Positions 11,901 to 22,484 of a stretch of 64,000 bases of DNA are shown here, piece after piece. The position numbers and the translations under genes are program-made. The notes beneath the pieces were generated by a model that was not told where the DNA came from, ran no database searches, and worked only from the letters and a program-made list of their open reading frames with translations. The stretch is taken from contig CM057224.1 of NCBI GenBank assembly GCA_029891385.1, positions 27,731,005-27,795,004 of the forward strand. Reading direction: 5' to 3'. This DNA comes from Erythroxylum novogranatense. Its lineage: Eukaryota > Streptophyta > Magnoliopsida > Malpighiales > Erythroxylaceae. Numbering within the stretch: position 1 is the stretch's first letter; each line of letters opens with the position of its first letter.

Positions 11901-12273
11901 CATTTAGGATTGGAAAGGTTCCAATGTAGAATGGCTGTTAATTGAGCCATAATACATTGTTCATTTAGTAGAAATGATTAATTGTATCAACAAGTTCTTT
12001 AGTGAACTTGATAGAGTTTCTTTACATTGTTCAAGACATTAATGTATTGCAGGACATTAGAACCATTGGATATGCATAAGGAGCTAATGTCTCATCAAAG
12101 ATCCAAGAATGTGTTTAGGCAAATGTTCTTAATTATGATGACAATTAAGATGGGAGTTGTAAGACTTAAGCAAGTGCTCACTATAGAGAATCATGTAGAA
12201 TTCTCTCAGTAAGCCAGTAGTAGAACAATCGTCATATGTTGATATGGTATAAGATACTTAAACGATTGGCTTA

Positions 12274-12288
12274 GTGCAAGTGGGAGAT
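12274..12288 (+). promoter_or_regulatory. Polypurine tract before 3' LTR
   Basis: GTGCAAGTGGGAGAT directly precedes the LTR TG at 12289. This is the usual plus-strand primer position of Ty1-copia elements and sets the orientation as plus. Confidence 0.75.
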
Positions 12289-13902
12289 TGTTGGGTTATG
12301 CCCTACAACCAATCGATTTGAATTGTAGTTTAGTAACAAATTATTTAAAGGCATTCTTTATCTTATACATGTTTAGACGTATATGATAAAGTCCACGGGA
12401 TAATTATACATTGCAAATGAAATTATAATGAGATTATAATTATGAGATTCATATTGCATTTACGTATTATTCCTAAATATTCCTAGTCATTTTTCTATTA
12501 AGATTGGACATTAATATAACAGAAAAAGACTATCACATGTTTTGTTTTTCCTTAAGAAGGAAGTAGTCGATCTCATAGGCTAAAGTATAGAGATACTTAA
12601 ACAAATGTGTAGGTGCTTGCTAGAGAACGAGTTCACTGAACAGACCCGATATGAAAAATCCATTTGGAACATTACTTGTATGTCTATGGAATTCTCATTG
12701 TGATGATTGTATAAGTGATCCTTTAACTTGAGGTCATCAAAGTTATCTTGTGTGGGGATTGCTATGTTTTGATACTACTCGTGATCTATTTTATCAAAGG
12801 TCGTTTATACGGTAGTCATTAGATGTAGCATGAATTTATGGAGATAGTTGAATGATCAAGATAGGATTTCTCACCCTAAAGTAATTAGGGAGAATATTCC
12901 ATTGCTCTTGATTAATATTGATTCAGAAAATCCTTGGCCAAGGTGGAACGATATTTTGTAAACAATTTACAAATATCATTAATTGAATCAATAGCTAATG
13001 GAGAAGAACTAATATAATTGGACTTAAAATAGAGTAGGAATTAATTCCATGCTCTTTGTCTAATTGGAACATTGTATGATGAAAGGATTGAATTATACGG
13101 AAAAATCATGCACGAAAAGGTTAGTCAAAATCACTTTGACATTCCTGAATATTTGGGTGGTCATGGTGCGTTGCTAGACGCCAATTTTGATCTATGATTA
13201 TAAATTGTTTAATTGAAGAATTAAAGATAAATTAAAAGGAATTTTAATTTATCTAATCCTAATTATGAATTAGAATTATAATTTATAATCATTGTCAATA
13301 TATTTGAGAACCTAATGGGTCTCACATATAGAATGGATTGGAGAGAGCAAAGTTAATTTAATCAAGTTGGACTTGATTATAAAGTTTAAGAAACTTTATG
13401 ATTAAATATGAGATATTTAATAAATATGGATCAATATAAGATATTGAATCTTATTTGGACATAATTGGTATTTAATTAGAGTTATTTGTAATTCTAATTA
13501 AAATTTAATTGAAGATAATATTAATTTTAATTAAATTACTAAAACGTCCAAAGCTTATTATAAATAGGCTTGAGCTCTATGGAGCTAGCATTTCATGCTT
13601 AACCCTCTCTGTAAGAGTTACAGAGTTCTCTCAACCTATTTTGTGGATATTGTTAAAGGCCGGACACTTGCGTGGCTATGGTGGTTGAGACGGATCGGTT
13701 TTGAAAACGGTTCGAAGGATGCATCAAGATAAAGATCAAGCTTCGGAATAAGGTACGAATTAAATTTTTGCTTTATTTTGATTCGTGTTAATCATTTTAT
13801 AGAATTAAATAGATCTTGGTTTTCAAAAAATCAAAAATAACGAAAAAATTTCGTGATTATTCCGCTGCGGTTCGAATCAGATCTCAACCTGATTTTCCAA
13901 CA
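12289..13902 (+). mobile_element. 3' LTR, 1614 bp, copia-type
   Basis: It begins TGTTGGGTTATG and ends CCAACA, giving TGTTGG/CCAACA terminal inverted repeats. It contains a TATA box (TATAAATA, 13559-13566) followed about 30-60 bp later by a probable transcription start region and CT-rich leader. There is no 5-bp target duplication pairing with the left side, because the left end is not recognised. The LTR tail joins host coding sequence at 13903. Confidence 0.75.
13559..13566 (+). promoter_or_regulatory. LTR TATA box
   Basis: TATAAATA preceded by AAGCTTAT and followed by GGCTTGAG, a classic plant LTR core promoter. It points toward the downstream exons of the host gene. Confidence 0.65.
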
Positions 13903-14517
13903 GGTGAAACCATCGACTTTGTGTCCTCTGCTTACTCTGACCTCCCTGAGTCCTTCGTGGTTACACATCGCCGAATGTAAGTATCAATTTACATTTGTAT
14001 GTTATACAGTAAAGTACTAGGGAAATGTCTTAGCTCGTTTTTAAGGTACAAGTTATTGCTCATAAACTTTGATTAATCATTTTATTATGTTAGTGGTTAG
14101 TGGTCAATAAGATTAGTTAGATATTTTAGCTAGGATAGAGTTCATTGTGAGTCTTGTTTTTTTAGCTTTATTGTTATTCTTTAAGGTTATTTAAATGTTA
14201 TACCCGAGTTCGTATTTTCAAGCTGAAATAAGAAAAGTTCAGTTTCTTTTATATTTTTTCTTGCCTCTCAAATCTTGTATTTTTGTTCTCTTTTACTAAC
14301 ACTTGTGGCATCAAAGCATCACCGACTCCACCACTCAAAACCTGTCTTTATTGTCTTTTATTTCAGCAAACTCTTACGAGAAAGAAGGGCTGTTGTGCCA
14401 GAGAGACTAGGAGACAAAACAACCAAAATACATGAATGTGAGTTTGAGCTAGAGAGGGATCCAGCAATACCCGAAATCTTAGCTCAACCAAACAACAACA
14501 ATTTGTTACTTTTTTAA

Positions 14518-14592
14518 GATTGGATTATAATTAAAAATTTGCGCTTTTTTTTTACTAATTAACCCATAATCTAAACATTCAACTATAGAAAA
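14518..14592. other. Short 3' flank of small gene up to gypsy insertion
   Basis: 75 bp of AT-rich DNA lie between the stop codon and the gypsy LTR. The last five bases GAAAA (14588-14592) are the left target duplication of the large composite element. Confidence 0.7.
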
Positions 14593-14759
14593 TGTAACAT
14601 CCCATCCCTAATGGGAAGGTTATATTGATAAATAGGGGACAGGCTAGTGGGTCACATTACATACTTTGATATGAGCATACATTTAGCCTCTAATTTTAGA
14701 GGACTGAGACATTTTGCACATGCACATTGTTGGGACCCGATCCGGGAACCAGATCCCAA

Positions 14760-15115
14760 CCTAAAAACGAAGAACGAAGGAAATGAAAGCGAGTGGGAAC
14801 GGAAATTTCGCATCGAAATATCGAAGCGGAAACAAAATGCGGAAGCCAATAGCAAACACTAACTCGAATCACAACGCAAGCGGAAGCAAAGCAAATGCGA
14901 AGCGAATATAGAATCGAAACGGAAGCAAATGAAAGCGGAAGCAATAACTAATCGAACCAAACGAACAGATTTCGAAGCGAAATGATATACAAAATACCGA
15001 AGCAAAACGAAACGTGAATCGAATACAGAATCGAAACGGAAGCACATCGAAACGAATCGAATAAGCGAATCGGATACGAATCGCAAATGGATACGCAACA
15101 GATCGAACCAAAGCA
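14760..15115 (-). repeat. Purine-rich GAAGCGAAAC / GAATCGAAAC low-complexity tract
   Basis: Short degenerate motifs such as GCGGAAGC, GAATCGAAAC and GAAGCGAA recur every 10-25 bp over about 350 bp, next to the sense-strand 3' end of the LTR. They create long open frames on the minus strand (up to 118 codons) that are compositional, not genes. Equivalent tracts lie at 34490-34770 (opposite orientation), 52820-53000, 53930-54090, 59450-59610 and 59950-60230. Confidence 0.8.
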
Positions 15116-18100
15116 AACACATCCGACATCCGGAAATAAAGAACAGTGAAAAGCGTCGCGTTAGAATTTCTTAGACTCAAACTATTCAAAATCCGGTATA
15201 ATTTTTTTTTCTTTCTTATTCTCATTTCTTACGTCAATCACATCCATATAATTTCCCATAGGATATTCAATCTTAAACCCAAAACTTAGCAATCATACAA
15301 AATCTTATACAAATCCATACAAATCTCAAATTACACTTTATTCTCATTTTTATCCCAATTTTATCGAAAATTCGGCAGCATAACGGCTGCCTTTATCCTA
15401 ACCCAAACCTGCAAAGTGTTCAAAAATACACTTTTAAAAGCCCAAACAATCATACACACATCAAAATCAACCGGACCCTCAGTCCGGGATCTCAGCAGAT
15501 AAACACAAACCTATTTCTAAATTGCTTCAAATTGTAATTCAATCCACTAGTCTCATCAATCAAACTCATTCCCAGAATCAAACATAAATATATATTCCAA
15601 AAATCATACACAAATTCATATACAAATTCCAAAATACTCAAAATCTAACTTATACAAATGTCGAAACTGATGTCTTCACATTTTTTCATCCGATCTCCTG
15701 CTCGAAACCTGAAGATGGGGATGAAAGGGGGGGTGAGCTCGGAAGCTCGTGGATAACACATTTATAAATTGAATAATAAGCAGAAATCAATTTTCATAAA
15801 CTTTTTGCCAAAAGGCTAATTTTTCAAACTTTATAATTTTTCAAACAATTTCCTCAAACCTTTTTTTTTCATATTTTTCAAACTTTTTCCTCAAACCCTT
15901 TTTCATATTTTTCAAACTTTTCATAATAATCTCACTTTTTCTCATTTTTTTTCAAACTTCTCAAATTTTTCATAAATATGAATGCAACATTCAGAGACAA
16001 AATTGAAAACACATAACATATTAGAATGGTCTGGTTCGGTCCAAAACAGAACGTACTGCACATTCCCGCATAGCGGTCCTGTGCAGTCGTGAACAGAACG
16101 TACTACACTTTCCAGATAATGTCCAAAGTAGCCGTGAGGGAGTCCGAAATCTGAGCTTCGTGCCACTAGTGGGCAGCCGGGCGAAGGCTATACAAATAGA
16201 GACAGCGCTGACTCACCAAAGGACCTAACCGAACCCACATAACACGTAACCGAACCCACATAACACGTAAGCGAAAACATAGATTCGAATTGCCCGAAGG
16301 CACTTTTCAAAATCTTGATTTTCTTCAAATTTTCCACAAAATGCATACAACTCAATTTATTCAATCTATCGTTCACTAAATTCAACAATCAAATCATTCA
16401 ATCAAACAATAATTTCAACAATTGAATAATGCATACACAACAAATGCACTTTCAGAAATTTCTATCAATTTATCAAATCATTTAAAACAATGAATTTAAG
16501 CTTATAAAAATTTTTCAGAAAACATTCGGAAATCATAATTTCAAACATTTACAAAACAATAATTTATCAAAATTTCACATTTTTCTTTTTTTAATTTTTG
16601 AAAATTTCGTATTAAGCTTACGAGATCAAAATATAAATATGCTACCCACCTCGAATTAATGCCAGAAGCTTGTCCAAATCGTCAATTCTCCAAATTCCTC
16701 CTTCTTTCTTTAACTTAAAAATTCCCTAAGCCATAAATATCCAAATTCATCATCATAATTTGCATAATTCTCAAACTTAACTATAGGAAATTCATAAGCA
16801 CCATATTTTCAAGCTTTCTAAAACCAGAATTTCTAAAAGCCCCAAAGTCCAAATTTGACCTAAACCGAACTAGACAAATTCAATATCATAAATCACTTAC
16901 TTACTCAAATTAAACTTAGAAAACACCAATTCCATATAAATTCAAGCTATTTCAATCTCCAATTTTGAAAATCCTCAATTTTTAAAATTGGCCTAAACCA
17001 ATACACTCAAATTCAATCTCATAAAACATAATTTCTTCAAAATTGATTCCATATTTCATCAATTCATGCTATTATTGATGATTCTACACCTTTAATTTAC
17101 AAACTTTGGGAAAATCCCCAAATCTTAAAATTGGCCTAAACCAATTTATCTAAATTCAATATCATAATCCATAAATTCTTCAAAATTAACTTCACATATC
17201 ATCAATCCATAGTATTTTTCATGATTCTACACTAACAATTTCCAAAAATCCCAAATTATAAAATTTGGGCATAATCCCAATTAAATTTTTATCCAAAATT
17301 AAATCCAATATACTTAACAATCTCTCAAATTGACTTCAAATACCACATACCCATATCATTTTCCATATTTCTCAAAAAAAATTTCACCAAAAACTCAAAA
17401 CTCAAAATTTTCTCTTACCTCTTTTCTTCTTCATTTTCAAAATTTTGGGCTTGGAAGAAAGTCCTTAAGCTCCTCCATCTATTTCCTCCATGGAAGAAGC
17501 ACGAAAATCACCTTGGAAGCTTGGAAAAATCAAAAACTTTCTTACCTTTCTTCTTTCTCTCTTCTTTCTCCATACGAAAGAGCTTCTCATCTTTCTCTTC
17601 TTATTTCTTTTTTTTCTCTTCTTATTTCTAGAAAAATCGTGGCTCTTCCCTTTTTAAAAATTCCAGACCCTTCCTAAACGTCTACACCTCTTAAAAATGG
17701 TGCCATATCATTAAAAATGATAAAAGACCAAAATGCCCCTCACATGTTACTTTATGCTATTTTCACTTGCGGTTTTGATTCGCACTATCGAGTTGAAGGA
17801 ATTTGTTAAAACTTTCTTCTCGAGAAATGTTCCTCTCAATCATACAAATCCAACGCCACTAACCGCGCTCAATTCGGATCACTACACCAAAAGTTATACG
17901 TAAAACAGTTCGGGTATATCCATATTCTAACACATTTTCCATGTACGATTATTTCCGTCCAAAAGTTCACATTCTTAATCCCAGAATTGAAACTCAATGT
18001 CTTCATAACAATTGTAGCCTTATGTCTCTAGTTTAATTCAAATCAAGAATCGCCTCATTTCGATTCCCAGATCAAAAGTTATGCTCAATTTACACATAGG

Positions 18101-18488
18101 TGTTCCCAATCCAAACAATTTCACCCTAATCCGAACTTAAATTCAGAAATTAAAAGTCTTAGGGGCAAAATTGACATTTCATGTCTTCATATGATTTGTA
18201 GCCCTTTTTCTTATCTTTATTTTTCCTCAAGAATCACTTTAATCGGATCTTTACAGCTCCCGAATTTCATAAAATACTGAACTATACTCAGAAAATTTCC
18301 TGACTCAATTTGATTAAATTAAGCACCATTAATTTAATCACATAAAATTACAAATTTCCCATGAGAATGTAGGGAATTGTCTTAGGAATCCAACGCCGCA
18401 AGAATCAACTCGATCGGATGTCGGACGGAAAAGATATGAGCAAAATAGTAGACAAAGGTCGAATTTGTGAAAGGAGGCTAACAAAGGA

Positions 18489-18690
18489 ATCAAAAGCGCG
18501 CGTTTTGGAGAAACAAAACGGCGTCAGCACAAGCCAAAACGCCAAGATGTTGCGGCGTGGCGAGAGGTCACCTGGCGGCGACGCGTCGCCTAGCGACGCG
18601 AGGGGACGCCGCCATCGCTACGGCGATCGTCGCCTAGTGACGAGCTAAGCTAACGCCGTCATTAGGGCGATCATCGCCTGCACGAGATCT
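18489..18690 (-). repeat. CpG-rich GGCGACGCGTCGCC island in LTR
   Basis: An abrupt 200-bp GC-rich block lies inside AT-rich LTR. It has self-complementary motifs such as GGCGACGCGTCGCC and CGATCGTCGCC. The corresponding position in the other TGTTGGACCCC-family LTRs holds a different but similar block, so the island is conserved in place and composition but not in exact sequence. Confidence 0.85.
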
Positions 18691-18739
18691 TCATTTTCCT
18701 CTTTTTTTTTTAAACTTAAAATCCAAAACTTCCGAAATT

Positions 18740-19250
18740 CATAACTCTTAATCCTGAACTCTAATTTTGACAAACTTAATCTCTATAGAAAGCTTAAAGG
18801 AAGCTCTACATCTTCCATGAAGGACATAAAAATCAATTTGACTCCTACGGGAGTCCATTTTTCGGTCAAAGATATTATCCTCTAATAATCATGCTAAAAC
18901 CACAATATAAACTTGTAAAAATCATAACTTATTATTTCGAGATCGAAAAATTCTATACTTTATATCAAAATAAATATCAAAACAAATCCTTCAATTTTCA
19001 TGAAGAACATCAAAACTCAATTAACCTATAACTAGGTTAATTTCTCAGTCAAAGATTCAGTCATCATAATTAAAGTCAAAAGTCAACCTTATCAAATATA
19101 AACTTTGACTGATCATAACTTTCACTCCCGATATCGAAAAATTGCAAACTTTATGTCTACAGAAAGCTCGTAACATAATCTACAAGTTTCATGTAGATCA
19201 TTTTATCAAATTTTGCCTCAAACAAAAGTCAACTCTCAAAGTCAAACATT
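18740..19250 (-). repeat. Three degenerate 183-191-bp tandem repeats
   Basis: Units start at 18740, 18923 and 19114 with CATAACT. Each then carries a (C)GA-ATCGAAAAATT-like stretch, AACTTTAT-TCTA-AGAAAG, a TTCATGAAGA-like stretch and GTCAAAG. They are strongly diverged from one another but share order and spacing, so they are ancient tandem duplications within the LTR. Confidence 0.65.
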
Positions 19251-20219
19251 CTCTCTCCAAAAAGTCAAACTTTCTAAATCCTTCAAATTTTCACACTTTT
19301 TCTTTTTAATTCTTGCTATTTAACTTCATTTCAATCAACTCATCCACTTTCCTCTCATAATCCATATAAATTCATTCAAATATCAAATTCCTCTAACCGA
19401 AACAATTCTTTTCTCCTACATTTTTCTTAAATTCATCACATTTCCTTAAATTCATTCTCATTCTCACCAATTCTTTCTCACTTAAATTCATTGTAATATT
19501 TCTATTTTCCTCAAAAGTTCGGGGTCCAACACACATATAGGTTCATGCATTCATGACAATTCTCGACATTTATTGTGAATATGATGTGTTCTGTGATTTC
19601 TGAAATAAATGTGCTTGAGAATTGGAATTGGAACTGTTTTAGAGTGATTGTCACTTGGTAGTGACCCTTAGAAATTTTTCTGGAAAATTCAGGAGAAAAT
19701 GTCCGAACCGGAAATTTTTCAAGTGACGGACTGATTGATTGTATAGTACTGAAATAACTATCCAATGGCCATGGAAAGTTAGATATATGATTTTAGAAAT
19801 TAATATGTCGAGCCATTGAAATTTGGAGACGAATTGGACTGGAAATGAAATTAAAAAGAGAAAGAGATTTCAATGTATTGTGAGGAAAATGACATGTGGC
19901 ATGTTTTTATTGATAAAGGTTTATGTGATTAACATTAGTGCCCTAAGTCTTTGGCCTTTCCCCTTTGAAGGTTACTAAAACCTCTTTGGCAGCAAATCAC
20001 CTTCTCCTTCACCTAGGGCATGCTTCTTCTCCTTCGATTGATTCTCGTTCTCTTCTTTCTCTTTGTGTAATTTCTTGCTTGCTTCTCCTTGTTGTTAAGA
20101 CAACCCTAGACCTTGGAGAAAAGATGAGTTGTGTGAGGGGAAGAGATTATCGTGGGTGTTAGAGAAAGATGAAAAGGTTAGAGAAATTTTCGGAGGTTTG
20201 CGAAGGAGAGCTTGATTTG

Positions 20220-20225
20220 GTAAGT
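20220..20225 (+). promoter_or_regulatory. Splice-donor-like site in gypsy LTR
   Basis: TTTG|GTAAGT at 20216-20225 is a near-perfect plant donor, preceded by a CT-rich then purine-rich leader. It is conserved in the sister LTR (about 26986) and in the solo LTR (about 49550). Confidence 0.5.
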
Positions 20226-20354
20226 AAATTGGTTATATGTTGTTTATTAGTGAGTTTGATGCATTTATTGTGTTTAATGTGAAAGTTTGGGGTAGTTGAT
20301 AGGGAGTTATGGTTGTTTTAGAGAGAAAAATGTGAGAAATTTAGTCGGAGAAGA

Positions 20355-20556
20355 CGACATGCGATCTGCACGTCGCGACGAGGGGATTATTGGACGTCGC
20401 GACGAGCGTACGCCGCGACGTACGTAGACGCCGCGACGAGCGGTTCATCACGACCTCGTTGCGACCTGGTCGCGACGAGCTGCTGTGTGGACGCCGTGGC
20501 GAGCGTCTTTTCACGCCGCAGCGAAGCGACCCCTTGACGTCGCGGCGAGCCCCATT
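20355..20556 (+). repeat. CpG-rich CGTCGCGACGAGCG island in gypsy LTR
   Basis: About 200 bp of degenerate CG(T/C)CGCGACGAG(C/G) units, many self-complementary (GTCGCGAC). Counterparts are at 27118-27284 plus 30260-30336 (split by an insertion), 28562-28782 and 49680-49830. Flanking LTR sequence aligns far better between copies than the island itself. Confidence 0.85.
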
Positions 20557-21151
20557 TTTTTGAACCGATCGATTTTAGTTTTTGGGGCATAACTAATAGT
20601 GTAGACCTCCAATTGAGGTGATTCTTGATTCGTTACGATCTAGAGAAAGAGGTCTACAATAGAGGTAAAGAAAGAAGGTTTAAATTTAGGTTTTTAAAAT
20701 CTCAATTTGTGAATGAAAGTTGGGTTTAGATTGCTATTACAACCTAAGGGTTGTTTCTTGATAATTGGGGTATAATTGTGAGATTTCTGAATTTAAGGAA
20801 ATGCTATTGAGAGTTTTAGAAACTGAGCTTAATGGGTGAATTTTGATCTAGAGAATAGTGACACTGGTTTTGGGGTTTTCTTGGGAATATTTTAGTGTAT
20901 ATGATATGGTAAATTGAACTGAATTTTAGAAACGGACTTGTGGAGTTCCATGACATATTATTGAAATAAAATGAGTCATTATTGACCAACTGAGTAAAAA
21001 AAAAATTGTTTTGAGACAAAGAAAGTGGAAATTGGGAAATAGCATCGGGAAGGTCATGAACATGCATCGTGCATCTTTTACTTAAGACATGTGCATCATT
21101 GAATCTTTCTGATTATGCATTTATTAATGAATGATTATTTAACTGTTATAG

Positions 21152-21218
21152 AGGCACCGTTGGATCGTCATTTCACGGATATTGCTGGGACTTCCAGGTA
21201 GTAGCTCGGAAGTTACAG
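21152..21218 (+). other. 67-nt exon-like block bounded by splice signals
   Basis: It is bounded by TAACTGTTATAG| on the left and TTACAG|GTGAGT on the right. It is conserved in length and flanks at 35355-35421 (67 nt), 50334-50400 (67 nt) and 29198-29265 (68 nt). Its GC content is higher than its surroundings. It does not keep an open frame worth translating, so if spliced it would be a non-coding leader exon. Confidence 0.55.
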
Positions 21219-21903
21219 GTGAGTAACCTAGTTGGTTCCTCAATCTATGTGTGTTTAAAATTAGGTGCTTATGCCATGTGGAGATAATGGAGGGTTATGT
21301 GTGTTGCTTTTGATTGATTTCGGATCATAGGTGGCCGAAGTATTGGGAACTTGATATTGAAGTGCTATTTGTGTGTAGCTGTTTGTGAATGCTTCAATGA
21401 AATAAGTTGTGAATGATTATGACTGAAATACCGGACCGAAGGTCCGAAGGAATGGGAATTGGGCATGGAAATGTAAACTGGCTGTAAATGTAAATTGGGA
21501 CATATGCATTCATGCATAAAGACATGTTCAGATAACAATAGTTGTGACCTGAGTATCCACTAATACTGAAGAAAAAGAGCCTCGAGCTCGAAAGGAGTTA
21601 GTGCATACCCAGAGGGCTCTCCTACTCCCTAGACGCATCTACTGAATACTGTACACTGTTTAAGCGCTCGGTCACAACACTGTAATAAAATAGGAAAGAG
21701 TCACATATGCATTGCATACACATTGTGATGGATTGAATTCAGCGAATGAAAATAGGCAAGAGTGTATCCTATAATTGTGATAATTGATTTATGAAATTTC
21801 TGAATTTTATGATTTCATGAGAAACTGTAAATTGCTATATGGTATTCTGGATGTGATATTGTGATATGCTGTACGCTATTTGCGTAATGCATGAATTGAG
21901 TGA

Positions 21904-21941
21904 ACCATCGATGATGGTTTCTCATTGAGTTCGCAAACTCA
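21904..21941 (+). repeat. Paired hairpins before an acceptor-like site
   Basis: ACCATCGATGATGGT (perfect 6-bp stem) and TGAGTTCGCAAACTCA (6-bp stem) lie 7 bases apart. About 25 bases further on is ACTATTTTTCAG. The pair is kept at 29817-29854, 36084-36121 and 50947-50984 (first stem with one substitution in the last). Confidence 0.7.
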
Positions 21942-22470
21942 CCCAAAATTGTAACTATTTTTCAGGAACTGAAGAGTACCCCGTTAGACAAACGGGAGTA
22001 TGCCTACTGCATGCAAGTCAGAGTCTGAAATCGGGATCAGTTCACGTCTGAATTTATATCATTCTGTCATTGTGTAAATTTGTATTTCTGCAATTTCTGT
22101 AGAATAGTACTGTTATTACAGAGGGTCCCAATTTGCTAATACTGTAATTGTAATGTGATTACCGAAATTGGTCAAGAGTAGCATTGGGCCCAAGTTTGCC
22201 TATGGATTTTTGTGCGTGTGAGGGTTTAAATACTGTTGAGTGTCTGTTATGACTGAATTTGTGTATGATTGGAAATGTTTTTGTGTTAAATCGGGCTCAA
22301 ATTGTTTACTAATTTCCGCGCATGTGATTGTTTTTTTTAAAAATAAAAATGTCTTACTGAGTTTTTGAACTGTAATTAAGTGCTCTAGCATACCACCCTC
22401 GTGAGGCACGAGCTCGGATGTCACCTTCGATGTCGAGTTCGGGTCTTACAGGAGTGGGATGCTACATTTG

Positions 22471-22484
22471 TGGTATCAGAGTCC
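22471..22484 (+). promoter_or_regulatory. Primer binding site (tRNA-iMet type)
   Basis: TGGTATCAGAGTCC, four bases after the 5' LTR end (22466). It matches the complement of the initiator-methionine tRNA 3' end, as in most plant gypsy elements. Confidence 0.85.

Larger units (their letters stand above)
8501..13902 (+). mobile_element. LTR-retroelement derivative lacking intact coding, inserted in small gene
   Basis: About 5.4 kb separates the two parts of the host gene. Its right end is a good 1.6-kb LTR (12289-13902) preceded by a purine tract AAGTGGGAGAT, as in Ty1-copia elements. The rest has no ORF above 61 codons. Scattered copia-like relics (GTGGGAGTATAG strings, a GYNLTDLLNK-like stretch near 11260) suggest a heavily mutated copia internal region. 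I could not find a matching 5' LTR starting TGTTGGGTTATG near 8500, so the left end is undefined: either the 5' LTR was deleted or a different insertion occupies it. Confidence 0.55.
8396..14517 (+). pseudogene. Small host gene with N-terminal membrane anchor, split by a retroelement
   Basis: Exon 1 starts at ATG 8396 and encodes a hydrophobic N-terminus (LTWITLATILLSTTVLY) to about residue 35, where host sequence stops near 8500. Coding resumes at 13903, directly after an LTR end, with GETIDFVSSAYSDLPES and more. That exon ends at 13976 with the strong donor GTAAGT, and the intron ends with TTTATTTCAG at 14366. Exon 3 (14367-14517) continues in the same frame (KLLRERRAVVPERLG, then CEFELERDPAIPEIL) to TAA 14515-14517. 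The exon 2-3 join is in phase and both exons are free of stops. The predicted product is about 110 residues: a membrane-anchored N-terminus plus a basic/acidic soluble tail. I do not recognise the family. Whether the insertion disrupted exon sequence or sits in an intron cannot be settled without a homologue, so the gene may be dead or may still splice around the insert. Confidence 0.6.
14728..19531 (-). mobile_element. Solo LTR, 4804 bp, TGTTGGACCCC family
   Basis: On the top strand it begins TGTTGGGACCCGATCC and ends GGGGTCCAACA, with 5-bp target duplication CACAT (14723-14727 and 19532-19536). The host LTR resumes exactly where the other copy (26280-26310) continues, so the excision point is certain. 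Its length agrees with the full LTR at 53886-58669 (4784 bp). The orientation is minus, judged from PBS and PPT placement in the 52.8-59.9 kb array. It has no coding capacity. Confidence 0.92.
14593..22466 (+). mobile_element. 5' LTR of the gypsy-type element (split)
   Basis: The LTR parts are 14593-14727 and 19537-22466, separated by a nested solo LTR plus its duplicated CACAT. In order it contains a conserved leader region (about 19930-20219), a splice-donor-like GTAAGT at 20220, the CG-rich island, the CATAACT module, a 67-nt exon-like block, a paired hairpin, an acceptor-like TTTTTCAG at 21966 and the end GATGCTACA. The copy in the 3' LTR has the same order. Confidence 0.88.

Noticed and set aside
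12027..12212. 61-codon ORF in the retroelement insert
   Set aside because: No recognisable copia motif; isolated open stretch in decayed sequence.
14652..15225. Several overlapping minus-strand ORFs of 67-118 codons
   Set aside because: They arise from the GAAGCGAA-type low-complexity tract, and equivalent frames in sister LTRs (52736-53078, 53805-54173, 59329-59697) are the same tract. No domain or start context.
18489..18690. CpG island of a host gene or rDNA fragment
   Set aside because: It lies inside an LTR, recurs at the same place in every copy, and does not resemble conserved rRNA.
19965..20162. 65-codon ORF conserved in both gypsy LTRs (also 26731-26928)
   Set aside because: Conservation follows from LTR identity. 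The protein is Leu/Ser-rich from a CT-rich leader and is not kept in the more distant solo LTRs.
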